A stretch of 64,000 bases of DNA from Symsagittifera roscoffensis. Lineage: Eukaryota; Xenacoelomorpha; Acoela; Convolutidae. Shown here one piece after another: positions 26,001 to 41,000 of the stretch; position 1 is the stretch's first letter; every line of letters starts with the position of its first letter. Below the pieces are notes generated by a model. It did no database searches. It worked only from the letters and a program-made list of their open reading frames with translations, and was not told the DNA's origin. The stretch spans positions 37,333,436 to 37,397,435 of the forward strand of contig NC_087068.1 of NCBI RefSeq assembly GCF_963678635.1. Reading direction: 5' to 3'. A program made the position numbers and the translations under genes.

Positions 26001-29000
26001 AAGGCATTTGAAGGTGGAGTCAGGTAAAAAGAGACTATGGAAGTAGGCAGACAACTAATGTTATAGCCGGTCTTTCATTGTTGCTAATTTGTGATAACCA
26101 AAGCAGAAATTGTCGAGAAACATCAAAATTTCAGAGAAAATTGAAAAAAAATTCAAATTGTCCAAAAAATGAATGAAAATTAAAAAATGATATCTCCTAC
26201 GATTTCATTAAACCTAATTTTAACAAACAGGAATTTTTTGTCCTCAAAACTACGCCTTATGAAATGAATTGGCGATAAAACACAAGCCGCAACCGTTGAA
26301 TCGAAAAAAAAAACATTTATTGTAGAAAATTCTAAAATCAAAAAAATCCATGCGTTATTAAGTAAGCTGATAATAAACGGTACCAAATAAAATAACACCT
26401 TTCAGAAAAAAAACGGGAATTGAACCGACGGAAACTGTTCCGAAAACCACGAACCCGAAAAGAAAAATTTCAACATTTTTTCAAGAAATTCATTTGAAAA
26501 AAAATAACCCCTGAAACCGTCTACACCTATCAACTATCTAGATGAAGGAAATTTTAATTGAAGTTTCAAGAAACTGTGCATAAAAGTAACTTTACTTGAC
26601 ACTTCACGAAATTGTGCATGTCCTTAAAGTTACAATTCCGACAAAATTGACCTTTCTGTGAACAAATTTCTATACGGGGAAAAGAAAAGTAACCGACTGC
26701 AATACGCTTGCTTATCACAAGTGTAGTAAGACACAGCCAACCGAAAATTGCTAGGGTCAACAAATATTTTTTAACTCTTTTCAATTGTAAACAGAAAATT
26801 GCATCACATTTTAAAATCAAAACAGCAAAACATAGCCAACTGGCAGTTGAAAAAAGAGTAATGAAATGGTAAGAAAAACTTCAACATTTTTTCAATAAAT
26901 TCATTTGAAAAACAAAATTAACCCCGGAAACCGACTACACCTATCTACTATTTAGATGAAGGCAATTCTATTTGAATTCTCAAGAAATTGTGTATAGAGG
27001 TAACTTTACTTGAATCTTCACAAAACTGTGCATGTCTTTAAATTTACAATTCCGACAAAATTGACCATTTTGTGAACAAAATTCTATGCGGGGAAAAGTT
27101 AAGTACCAAATTGCAATACGCTTGCTTATCGTAAGGGTAATCAGACACAACAAATAGAAAATTGATAGTGTCAACAAACAATTTTGGAACTCTTTTCAAT
27201 TGCAAACAAAAAACTGCATCACGTTTTAAGTTTTTAAGAATGAAAACAGCAAAAGATAGCCAACTAGCAGTTGGCAAAAAGTAATGAACGCCAGAAATCT
27301 GAAAGAAAAACCGATGGCCTTGAAGCTCTTTGAATTTGTAGAACAATTTATTATGGACACTTTTTTGTTAAAATTAACCAAATTTGAGAAAACTGGATCA
27401 CAAGGTAAAATTTTTATTTCGCTGGGAAAACTGATGATTAATTCCATTTTCAAAATTAGAAGTCGATCACGTTTACAATTTTCGATAGTGGAGTTTGCCT
27501 TCCTTTTAACAATAGAAATGCACTGAACTTAAAACGCAATCACAAGTTAAACCGCGAAAAATCAAAGATGAGCGTGAACAAATTTTAAGACTTTTTCCTG
27601 ATAAAAAAACAGCAAAACCTAAATAAGAGTCTTCACTACGTTCATTACTCTTAAAAACAAAAACTGGGAAAACAAAAAACCAGTTTCAGGGAGGGGTTAC
27701 TCCAGCCTGTGCTACTTGTAACGAAACAGTATGCTAATTAACGATACGTCTAGGTCTAGAATCAGGTTTTAATCTGCTTCAGACTACGATTGTAGCTCAC
27801 TGACTTCTAAGAGCAGGAAACACAACACATAGCGAAGTATAGAGAATAACTAACTATGGATGAAATATCACTTTAATTTTTTCGATTTAACTATAAAAAT
27901 GTAATACTAATTACACAGAGGCGAAGCGGAGCTTCACACCACTTGCAAACATTTTAAATGTAGAAAAACTTAAAACGTAGAAAAAAACTAGGTGAACGAA
28001 AATTTTCGTATGTCTACACGAAACAACTAGGGGCCTAGCTAAACTTGGGGATATGTGTATGATATTGCATGAAATTGCTAAACGATTTCAAGATGAGACA
28101 ACTAAGCCGACAACTGATAAGTAGACAAATAATTAGCCGATAATTTCATTTGAAACAGAATATTTCCGCTTGGAAACAAAAACAGGTCTTGGTCAGATTC
28201 GAACCCAGGTCCTTTATCGTCCCAGGCATTCTCGTTACCTCCAGGCTAAGTTGACCGGAAACGCAGAATTTTGAGTTCATTATGAACTAAGATACAAGTG
28301 ATTCAAGTAATTCTGTTAAGCAAGTTGTTAACCGAAAAAAGTAAACATTCCAGTTTGATAACGCTTGTTTATCGCAGGTGTAATAATTACTTTGGACTAT
28401 TTTTTCTGATAAATTACATCAGCTTATTTCGTCCTCAAATGAACACATGAAAACCCGTAGAAAATCCTCCTAGCCACATATTTATTTTAAAAATTAATTT
28501 CTTACCAAATATTCAGTTGAAACAAACGCTTAAGAATATACTGCTTGAGACAATTTTTCGGAACTATTAACAATTACTTCTATAATATCTACTAAAAATT
28601 GCCACCCCATAAAAACGAGCACTACTTTAGCACTAAAGCGTTCTCTTTATAATTCGAGCTTTGCTTGATTCTGATCGTGCGAAAATTCGACCTGGGCATT
28701 GTGGCGCTCCGGTAGTGATGGTGCCCAGCAATCATATGATTGCTGGTTCAAATCGCACGTGCGCTGCAATTTGTAAGGTGAGATCTTGCAAGTAAGTCAT
28801 AGCTTTAAGGGCGCTGAATACATGCGCTCATGTCAGCCTAAATAATAAACCTCCGTAAATTTATAAAATAGATCTAAATTTTCAAAAAGAATATTTACTT
28901 TAATTTGTGAACCAAAACAATATTCCTAGTTGTTTGGATTAATGTTGTTGAAAAATTAGATCAACTTAAATTGTCCTCAAAGTTAATTTATGAAAAACCT

Positions 29001-32000
29001 GTAACTTATCCCCCTCGATTGAGGGGAGGGGGGATGGTACGGTCGACCGATTTGATTTCCACTGGCAAACAGATACACTGAAAGAATCGTCAAATATTGT
29101 TAGCCAGCGGTTTCTGTTTCAGTGAGTTGCAGTTAAATTCATAAAAACACGTTAATTTTCATTGTTCAAATTCTAATTATGTCGAGTTTTGATTCGCATT
29201 CATGATTCAGTGTAGTAAGAATATTCTCCGCAAATATAGTTTTCGGACCATTTAATGGCAATATTTAAATATCGTCTGAAACTATTTTTGACCTTGTCGT
29301 TAACTTTAAGAGTAAGCTGTTTTCATTATCTATTTCGTGAATGATGTTTCTCCAATGTTGAATAAGCGAAAGATTTGCAATAAGATCTAGGATAATGAAT
29401 GGCTGTTTATCTTGAATTGCAATTTTCAGTCATTTTTTTCAAAACAAAAAAAAAATGTTTATTTATATTTTACCATAGTCATTCGTTGTTGTATCGCTCG
29501 TGTTGGTAAAAACAAAAAGTGTTTTGTCGATTGAGCATATTTTTGGGAGAAAAAAGTATAAGTTCCTTCATCTCGATTGAAATGTTTTCAACATAAAAGA
29601 TGACAGAAAAAAAATCAGTACCTGGAGGAAGCAGTCTTAAGATGAATCATTTACTCATTGGGTGTCCGTGAAAGCTACATTTCTCCTTTTTAAATCATAA
29701 GAGTCTTTGAGAAGCGAAGTTGTTATGTTTGAAAACTCGCATAGCTTTTGTGTCATAGGTCGAAATTAGATTGCTACGTTCTTCAATTTACGGCAGGGCG
29801 AAAATTCGTAACAGGCGACAATTCGTAGCAGGCGACAACTCGTAACAGGCGACAATTCGTAACAAGGCATTGGCAAGTAGAATACGCTTGCTGCGCTTCG
29901 CTCACATCCGGCATGAGAGGAATCCTGATTCACGCGCAATATTCCGTTTTGCGAAATAAAGTTTCAATAAAGTTTTACGAAATGTCGTCTGTTACGAATT
30001 GTCGCCTGTTATGAAATGTCGCCTGTTACGAATTGTCGCCTCACGACAATTTACATATGCATTGCAACATCCACGGCCTAAATTTACTAGAAACAGTATT
30101 TCTCCCGATTGAACGAAAAAGAAGTCAAAGTTCGAGAATACCAAAATACAGCGGTCGCCACAAGTTGAAAGTTTTTTATGTATAAAAAGTTTACAATTCG
30201 ACTTCAAAATTGCTCAATTAGAAAGAGATCCAACTTTCCTAGTCGTAAAAGGGAAATAGATTTAAAAAAAAACTACTTTTTTAGAACTATTCTAACTTAA
30301 AACTATTTTATTTTTATTTTAAGCACGCTGATCTATTTTGTGTCAAGCTCGCTCTGCCGTTAGACAGCTCTGCTCAATGCACAGTTTCCCGAGAGGTTGC
30401 CACATTTGATGGTATGCATTTGATACTATTTTTAGAATTACTGCAAAAATAGTAGCTTAAAATGATACCATTTTCCAACTACATGTAAAGTAAATCATAA
30501 ATACAAACAAATGGTCAATGAACACAACGTTTCATATTAACAACTTCGCCCATTTCTTCATTCTTGATATTAAACTAGCATTAAATTAGTTGATAGTGAT
30601 AGCTTAGCAATTTCAGCGATTTTTCTGTTCGGAAATGAATAGGACTTATGAATATCCGACCAAAATATCTGATCTTCCCGAATCCGTTATCCGGAAAATC
30701 TGCCAGCTTCTAATTTTTTCGTTCCTAGCCGAGAATGAGGGCTTCCGCAGCGTCCTCGCTTTCCGATCAGTTTCTTACCATTTTTACAGAACCATTAACA
30801 GTTGTTCACTAAATATTACCTATGATATTTCAACTCTAAAATATTACCTTTCAAAAGAGCACTGTTTTCCTTTTAGCTATAACTCAAATAGAGCCGAATA
30901 TTTTCTAACACATTTAGTCGAAAGTACTGATTGGAAATTTAACCAATTTTCAATATTACTCTCTATCGTCAGAACTGATATGACGTATTTTGATGAATTC
31001 TTCTCAGATCAAAAAAAATTGATTTGCAGTCGTTATCGGGAATTATTTGGGAATAATTTGAAGACTGTTGTATTAGATCTACACAACAGTGATGTATCGA
31101 ACGACGGAAATAACCACTTCGCGCTCACGCTAGCTGACGAAATTTTCCCAGAAATTGGAAACAAAGCAACCGAAATTGACATGAACGTTCGCATTTGGCG
31201 TACATTTGAACTTCCCTCTTTTAACAGTAGATTTTTTCATCATGTGAAAAAACTGACAATTCAGCAAACTCAATTGAGTTTCCGAGATAATAATATCGCA
31301 TATCAACTTGCACAGCTATGCTTCAATGTCGAGGAGCTGACATTGATAAAAATGGACACGCTGGGTCAAACAGATGGGTTTGAAGTCAAGTTTCTCGAAA
31401 AAATGCCCAAGGTCACTTCGTTCAAATGCAACAAACTGAATTCCTTGACTTTAATAAATGGTCCAATATTGGATCGGATCACAACGCTTCAGTTAGACGA
31501 TTGGGGTAACAATCCAGATGTCCCGAGGTGGTGCCTTTCAAACAAATGCCCAAACTTGATCAACCTCACGCTTCGCAGACCTTTGGAGACGAAAAAGCCT
31601 AAAAAAACAGCTCATCCCTTCAAGATTCCGCCTAAATTAAAGACTCTTAAGGCCAATGCTAGTTTTCTATCTCGCACTGTCTGCGATTTAGTTTCTAAAT
31701 TGGAAGAACTTTACATCATATATGATGAATGTGATTTGAAATCATTGAAAAAATTGATAAAATCGGGGGACTTATCCTCGTTGAGAATAGTCAACATTAC
31801 TGTGAGTAGATCACTGCAGCCTTACTCTCCTCGGAAAATATGGAAACTCGCTTGTTACATTCTGAAAGCAAGACCGGCGCTCAAAGTGTTAAGTGTCCGA
31901 AGTCTCACTTCAAACTGCCATGGCGATCCCGACTATCAACCACTTTGCCCAATTCAGTTCGCTAAAATAGCCTCTCAGAAAGTGTTCTTTTGGAGACGAA

Positions 32001-35000
32001 GTGCGCAAACATTCAGCACTACGTTGCTGTACTTCAATTTTTTCGAAAACATAGTCAAAAACACGTTGGACCAGGCCACGATTAGAAGACTCGATGAGTT
32101 GGACTTGAAATACGAGTGGAACCTCAGATCAGGGCCTTGTTCCAGTCATTACTCAAGTCTGCTCGTTTCAGCTTTTTGAGAAAAGGGCACACATATACAT
32201 AACATTTTTTCGTTATGAGAATGAAGACGCAATAGCATATCTTGAAAATTTAGTTTCTCCATCAGTTTTTTTTTCATAAATCATGACAGATCCTCATTTT
32301 CGTGATTACAAATATCTTGAATTTTATTTTGTTTTCGGCTCAACTTGTGTCTACCAAAGTATTGTTGGCAGAAGTGCCGCTTGAAATTTTTTTTTGAATA
32401 CTGACAGAGAAAGAGGTGCCGTGACAATTTCAAATATCAAAATCTTTTAAATCACACTCTATCACAACAAAAGTTTTGTTTTTAGCTCAACTGGCATCTA
32501 CCCAAGTATTGTCGGCCTAGTTGCCGTCAAATTATTACTAAGTCCCGTCAACTTTAATGATTTTTTCCCTGAAGCCGCGTCATTTCTTTATTTCCTAACC
32601 AAGTGTTGTTTTCCTAGTTACAAAAGCAACATCAATAGCAAAAGATCTGATGATAAAAAACATAGCCAACACACAACTGTGAGAGTCAATGCAAGCAAAG
32701 CAACAATAAATTGACTTAATTATGAAAAAATTTTCGAATTTCAAAGTAAAAGAAATATGACGCTGTTTACTTAAAATTGCACAATTTAAAAAAACTCGAT
32801 CAATGGGTAATTTTTTATTCCGCTGGGAAATCTTAAACTTATAATAAATTTTAAAACAAAAATCGATCAAACTTTTTTGCACCACTTCCATGTTTATATT
32901 TGAAGAGAGCAATTTAACTAGCTTTTAGCAGATGAAATTAAATTAAGCTGGAAAAGTGCATATATACCTGAAGGCATTAAAAAATGCATTAAGACGTGTG
33001 AAAGTACAACTGTAGTTCTTAGGCCATTAAAGACTTTTTCTTCAAAAAAACCACGACCAAAAAATATCACCAAGACATATTTAGGAGTCTTCACTACGTT
33101 CGGTGACAATTAAAAACAAGAAACTGATTGAGATAAAAAAACTATCAAAAAAATACAAGAAACCAAAAGTTTGACACAGACAGAAGCTGCGTTTCGCAAA
33201 CACTTGCGCGAACACGACTAAAAAGCAGCTCTATCAAGTCACATAGAAAAAATAGAAATAAGCCTCGAATTTGCAAAAACTCGAGGCTTAGCAAAATTTG
33301 AGTCTCACGCACTAACCATTGAGCCACGGATGCTTGAAATCCCTAAAAACTAGCCACCAATAACGCAGCTACATATGCTAATAAATTGCCAATTCGATGG
33401 AGCAAGAGTAGCACTTAAAACAAAAAGATACAATTTTGCATGTAAAAAATCGCAACTCATAAAGCCACATTATAAGTTGCGAGATATATTGAGTTAGAAT
33501 ATTTCTGAAATCGAGATTTTATTGTAGTTACGTTGTTTGAAACAAATAGCTTTTTTCTGTTCACTTGAATTTAAAATGCATCAACTGTGTAAACTTAAAA
33601 AAGTTCGAAGGTCAAAGCTCATGTTATCAATAAGCTGTAAGGGTGCAACATACTGCCAATCATTTTGTATTGGCAATTCCATGCAGCAAATATTGTTGCT
33701 TTAAATCGCAACAAAAGTCGCAACAGTATTTCCGACTTAGAATGGTAAAAAAGAAAGTTCGTTCTATAACACATTGCTTCGCAAGTGTAATGAGTTTTAA
33801 AAAATATTGTGATTAACAAATGTAAATTTACAGCACATCGAGGACAAAATACTATTTTGAAACCCTCACTATTCTAAAATCACCCTGGAATTACTATTCA
33901 GTTAAAAATATTTCATAGGTTGAAAAACTATCTTTAACATAAACACGCTATGCAATACTCAAAACTTCATAACAGACTATCAGGTCAACTTTTTTTCGCC
34001 AACTACGACGTAAAGAAACAAATGAAATATACCATAAGCAGACTGAAATCATTTCAAAAAAATTCCAAACTCCACTACACATATGGCCGCTTACTGATAC
34101 ATTTTTGAGCGTATTTTGTCGTTAATCTGAATCTAAAAACAAATACATATAGAGTCTTCACGTTGATTACTCTAAATCAAAAATCAAACCGCAAAAAAAA
34201 ACAATTGAGCCAGAATAACTTTCAGCACTTTTCCAAAAAAATCACAAAAAAAATCATGACGACCTATATAAGATTCTGATCTACTTTCTTCAATTCTTTA
34301 AAAAATAAAAGGAAAACCAAAGGAAAAAAGGTCAGGGCTATTAGCTTTACAACTAACAGGAGTAATAAAAACCACTTGTATCTACACAGAGACGAATCAG
34401 AGCTTCGCAGCACTTGCGATACAAAACAAACAAAAAAATTAAAAGTAGAAATGAAATTCATAAGAAATGAGTTATATTGGAAAAAAAGTTCATATGTCTT
34501 GATAAATGGTAACTAGAGGCCCATTCAAAGCTGGAGGTAACTGTTGGAATTCGTTATACAGAAGCGAGATAAAAATAGGAAGTTTTTAAAATTGGAATTT
34601 GCCCGAAATATTAGTTGTTTCTCTACTAAAAAAAAGTGAGAGTGAAAATAAAACTAGGTGAACCAAACTGTTCTGATGTCTCAATCAAGTAAAAGTATGG
34701 GGTGCAGCCAAAACTGGAGGCAGCAAACTGATATTTTCGGAACTTGTTATACTGATGCGGGATTAAATAAGTTATTTCAAAAACTGCTTGACTTTGCCCA
34801 AAACCATAGTTGCTTCTCAACCAAAATAAATAGAAGAGTGAAAACTTAACTAGGTGAGCCAAAATGTTCGTTTGTCTCGATAAAGTACAAGTATGGAGCG
34901 CAGCCAAAGCTGGAGGTAGCAAACTAATTTTTTTCGGAATTTGTCATGCTGATGCGGGATGAAATGGGCAATTTCAATAATTCGACTTTGCCCAAAACCT

Positions 35001-38000
35001 TAGTTGTTTCTCTACTAGAATTAGTGAGAAGTGAAAACTTCTGAGAAAAAGCCACTTTCCCAAACACACTCAACTTTTCTTACAAAAAAGGAGTTGCCGC
35101 TTCTGTAGGAAAAGTTCTCGTTTGAACCTTTTTCTATTGAACCCTTTATCTCATATTTGATAGGGTACTTCTTAAGAAAACCAAACTTTTTTATATAAAC
35201 TGTCCTAAGTTCAAAAACTTTACTTTACGAAATCAAAACTTTTTCTGGCCGCTTAAGTAGAGAAGACTCCCAGAACTGGGTTTCTCAGTGAAATCAACAC
35301 TTTACCTAATAAATAGCAGGGTTTCCAAAAAACTCAATAAATCAAAAATTTCACATCTCTGCGAAGCACACTCTTTCGTATAAAATGATTGGGCTTAGCC
35401 GCTACAGAAAAGATTGACATAATATGTTGCTTCGATTTAACAATTACCCTCTCAAATCGTAGGTGAATCAACATTTATGTGACAATTAGGTGAACCAACA
35501 TTTTCGTATGTCTCGACAAAAACAACTAAGGTCCAAGCTAAAGCTGGAGTAACGTGCTTGATATTGAATGCAGTTGCTATATTCATGCGGCACAAAAACA
35601 GTGATTTCAAAAATTGGACTTTGCCCAAAACCTTAGCTGTTTCTCTACTAATTTTGAGATAATCAATTTTCCCAAGGATATAACATTTCTCTTACTAAAA
35701 AAATTCAGTAGTCACTTCTTCTGTAGGGACAATTTCACAACCGGTTTTTTAAATTGAACTTTTCATCTCAAAAAATACGGTCAAAAGACTTTCTAAAATC
35801 AATAACATAGTTCTCCAAAAAGCACGGTAGGGCCGCTTATGCAGAGAAAATTCTCAAAACCGGATTTCTCAATTGACCACAACCTGACAATTGGCGCGGT
35901 AGTATTCGCGTAAGACAAAAAGTTTCCAAAAAACTGTCAAAGTTTCAAAACGTTGACTTATTTGAAGGCGATAACTTTTTCTCGAACAAACTGGGCATAG
36001 CCAATACTAAACGTATGCTTTCAACAACATGCTGTTTCAATTAAATCTATGATCTGAGATTTGGCAGGATAGCCAGCGAGAAACGCCCGAAAAACGGTCA
36101 ACTTATCAAAAACGATTTTTCCGAGGGCGATAACTTTTTCTGTAAAAAAATGATGGGGAGCTTCCCAGCGCCCGTTAACTCCATTGAAACCACAATATCA
36201 GATTTGAAAAGTTAGTTTTCGAGAAACGTCGAAAAGAATCACAAAACGGTCAAAAATCAAAAATTTGACAATTCCGAGGGCCATAACTTTGTGTAGAAAA
36301 AAATTAGCCACATATGCAGGGTAACAAGAAAACGAGGGGCAACAAGAAAACGAAAAAAAAATATGGGTCAAATAATAACCCACACTTTTTCGAAGGCGGT
36401 AGACAGAGGGGTCAAGAAAAAGACTCTTTGGGAGTATGCACGCACACAGGAGAGTGAGCGGTCTTCAATTGATACCCTTTTTTAAGCTCAGTAGAAACTT
36501 ATGAGAAAAACAAAAAATTTTGCAAAATTTGAAAAAAAAAATCAAAAGTAAAAAAAATTTAACTAACCGATTGGTAAACATATCACCAACTTAAAAAGTG
36601 CCGCGGGAAGTGTTAAAATTGTGTATTCCTTGGAACGACTTGAAATTAGGCCATTAATTAAAATTAAAGAAAATTAAGCGTCAAATTTTAAGAAAATTAA
36701 GCGCAGCAAAAAAAAACATTCCATTATATGACAATTAAGCCGACAACAAATATGCAGACAAATAATTGGCCGACAATTTTATTTGAAACAGAATATTTCC
36801 CGTTTGAAAAACAAAACAGTAAAAAAATTTGTATTCGAAAATTTGATATACCATATTGAGATCCCATCGAGTGCGACTGTCCATTGGCAGCGAAGTGCCT
36901 CTGACCATAATTGGTGCCCGAAACTTGCTGCTGGACTATGTTTGCCATTGACATTGTCAGAACACCTACAACATGCTTAAAACTTTATTACAACTAACAA
37001 ACCATTAAAAAATGGCTTTGCAAAACATCGTTTTTTGTTATATTTGAGATGACGCGATAACAAATAGATTGTGGACTTGAATGTTTTGATTTCAACTTAC
37101 ACGCCTTTTGAGTAATTTGATTTCATTAATAAAGCATAATCCTTCAAAAATGTTTGAAAAATGGATCACGAAAGAATGAATGCTGAAATTTTATTTAAAA
37201 TTACTCTTGTTAAAGTTAAACCAAAATTTTCAAAATTCCTGGTTTTGTCATGATAATTTAAATCAGCCTTGTTAAATGCTTCAAAGCAATTGACACAACC
37301 AAGTTTCCACAAAGTTCAGCCTCTAAAGCAGATCGGTCTCTCAGTGGTTTACTGAAAAACGAATACAAGATCGCCCCTTTCCTCTCAAAAAATACCTCTC
37401 TGATCTCTATCGTTGTTCTGCTGTTCCACGTCACTTTCCTCTGGGGTATCGAGTTGAGGAATGGACTCAGTGGATGAGAGAGAGTCCCACACTCCGCCCC
37501 CACCTGCCCCGCCCATTCCACCCCCTCCCACTCCAGACTGAGTGCCATTCGGAGCCATGACCTGAATTGACCATACATCTTCAAAGCGATGACAATGACA
37601 CATGTATCGTCTACTTGCTTTTAAAAAGTTCCATATTTTTTCTCAAATTTCTAATCATGGTTCGCTTTCACTATGAAAAAAGGTTTTTAAACGCAAAGAA
37701 ATTTGAAACACCCACCCGCTTTGACATTGATTAATATAAGCCATTGATTGATATAAGCCCAGTTTGACTATCTGTTTATTCCTCAACTTTTGCAAATTAA
37801 AAAGGGTTAAATACAAAACTCCATATCGAAGAAAGTGTTGCATAATCATGATGCTTACATTTCGCACGAGGTTCCCGTGACTCATCGCACTGGCCATAGA
37901 TGTGTTTGCCGGAGGTCCATGGCCATGCATGTTACTGGCATGTGAATGTGCCACCCTCATCGAGTGCTGCATCGGCATCTAAAGCATAACAGACTCTGTA

Positions 38001-41000
38001 GTTGACTTGTCCACAGATATTACAAATGTTTGATCACAGTGACTTTTGATTTACAAAGATTGGGAAAATGTAGTTGCTTCGGCAACAGACTCTTTTCCAG
38101 GCCATTCCAAGCCCATGCAACCATAATCGATTCTTAGGTAGAACTTGGGTTAAAATCTATATTCTTAAAAATCTGTCTGAAATTCTCACAGAGGCGAAGC
38201 AGAGCTTCGCAAGCTTGTGATACAGTAAAACCAAAATGAAAATTAGTGAACATAAAATGGAACGAAAGCCAGTCAAAAGAATAGCTGTTATAACTACTAT
38301 AATTTTCATATTTGTAGCAATTTGTCATGAATAAAGTTCCTTTCGAAAAAGACATGAGAACATGCAACAGCTATTTACGAAACGGTCAGAAAGCCGAAAA
38401 TACTTAAACAGACATCCATTTATCCGGAAAAGAAAATTGCTTTCTTGAAAAAAACTTGAAACACGAAAAAAACAAGTCGTTTCCCTCAAAACACACACAC
38501 GCTTAATTATTAGCTCATACGAGGCAATATGAGAGCACAAATCCGATAGGGTGTCTTCACTTTATTCATTGAAACTTAATTGACAGTTTTCAAGCGAAGA
38601 ATCGTTGAAATTAGTCTTCAGAGTCGAACTGAGTCTCCGCTAAATTTGTTCAAAACAAAAAAAACACCAACAAATAATAGTCCTCACACCATTCATGAAG
38701 TTTAAGAAATGGTACATTACGCGCGCTTGGCATAACAAAAGACCGCTCTTTTTCAGCGCGAGCTATTCTCCTAGATGATAAATTTTTTCAAAACAATTTA
38801 ATCATTCAGTCGGAAAATTCAATTGTCAAATTCGGATTTTTTTCGTATTTTGAAAAATTAATATTTCTATGATTGTTTTCAAAATCAAACTTTTCAGCAG
38901 CTTTTTTTGTTAGCTTCAGTTGGTGATAATTTGAGGTTTCTCAAAATTTTACCTTTTTTTATTTTAACGCGTGGGCAAAACGAAGCTTCTCATTGTTTAT
39001 CGATCAGACACAGCATGGCCAGCTATCCTTTAAAAACCTTAGACAAAAGTCAAAAACAAAGCCAAAAGATAGTTGGAAGAACATAGCCACAAGAGGATTT
39101 ATGATTGGCACTTTTCTGATAACATTAACCCAAGTTGAGAAAATTGGATCAATATGTAAAATTTTTATTCCGCTGAAAATCTTTAAATTAAATTCCACTT
39201 TCGAGATTAGAAATCGTTCACTTTTTTCGTGCCATTTCCACATCCGTATTTGGAGAGTGCTTTTCACGTAACTTTCAGCAGATTTATTTCAATTAAACTC
39301 AATAAGTGCATATATACATTAGTGGATTCATAAATGCGTTAATATGTATGAATGCACATGTTGTTAAGACTTTTCCTGAAAAAAAAAAACAAAAAAATCA
39401 GCAAGACCAATATAAGAGCTTTGTCGATTATCAAAGAAAAAATAGATGGCCATAGAGCGTTTTGAAGTTCTAGAACAATTTATGATTTACCCTTTTCGAT
39501 TAAATTAACCCAATTTGAGAAAACAAAATCAATAAGTAAAATTTTTATCTCGCTGAGAAACCTGATAATTAAATTCTACTTTCAGAAATAGGAGTCAATC
39601 ACGTTTTTTGTGACCTCAACACGTTTGCTGTTCGATAGTGGAGTTTGCTTCCATATCAACAAAGAAATGAACTGCACTTGAAAAAAAAAGTCAAACCGGG
39701 AAAAAAATAAATTTGAGCCTTAACAAATGGAACTTTTCCTGAAAAAAAAATCATAACGAACTAATAAATGACTGAACTTAGGAAAACAAAAAAAATCATG
39801 AATCAGCCATTATGCTGGATAACGCCGATGAGCCGAAAAAAAATTCTGTCAAAATAATAAATTTGAGCTACAAAAGTTTCGCATGTATTCTCCCCCGCCA
39901 TCACACACACGCATTCAAAAATTTTCAACTTTCAATATGATGCGTCTAAGCCTTCATTCGATTATCCGAAGCCTCTAGTCGAATCAGGGGGAATCGAATT
40001 TAATTTACAACCAAAAAAAACACAAATTTCGAAAAGAACGGAAGAACGGGAAGGTAAAATTCAGACATGCTTAAAACAGCTTTTGAAATCACCGACAGAT
40101 CTCAGTCGAAACAATTTTTACACATGTGAGAATTGTTGTTAACAGCAAAAAATCAAGATCTCGATTACAAGACAGTGGCTCTCGCAAGTGTAATTAATTG
40201 ATACACAGACAGAGGCGAAGAAGAAAATTTCATTTCTTTGACATGAATAAAATTCGTTTTTTCAAAAAGAAAAGCAAAATTGAGTTTCATTTGCATATAT
40301 ACAAAACAGTAATCAAGCCGAAAACTTTTGAGCAGATATCCATCGACACTTAAAAAAACTATTTTCATAGAAAAGTCGCAAACTTTTTTACCATAGTAAG
40401 CCTCAAAAAACTCACAAGCATAAAAAACTTGTTTTGCTAATCCAACAAACGATGCACTTTGATGCCACTAAACAGGTTAAGTATAAACCGAAAAAAAACT
40501 CGGAAAAGCCGAGTAGACACAAAAATGGTAAATCGAAAAAAAAAGTTTTTTATAAAACAAACATAGCCAACTGACAGTTGAAAAAAGGTAATGAACGCTC
40601 GTAAACAGAAAAAAACTTAATGACTTTATTGAAAAAATTCCAAACTTTTGAACTTCAAAGAACAAAAATAGATGCCCTTTAATTAAGAATTTGGAACTTC
40701 TAGAACAATTTATGATTGGCGCTTTTTGACAAAATTAATCCGACTTGAGAAAACTGCATCCATAGTTTAAGTTTTTACTCCACTGGAAATCTAAAAATCA
40801 AATTCCATTTTCGAAACTAGAAATGGTTCACGTTTTTTTTCGCACCATTGTCATTTTCGTAGTTATTAGAGCAGTTCAAGACTTTTCCTGCAAACAAAAC
40901 AAAATTAAATCACCAAGACTTATATAAGAGTCTTCACTGCGTTCATTATTCATTTAAAAAAAAAATTTGAAGAGAACGGGAGTTTGAACAGCAAACATGC

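Noticed and set aside
28685..28765. Functional tRNA gene
   Set aside because: A and B boxes are present but the acceptor and T stems do not pair properly and the length is short; a SINE head.
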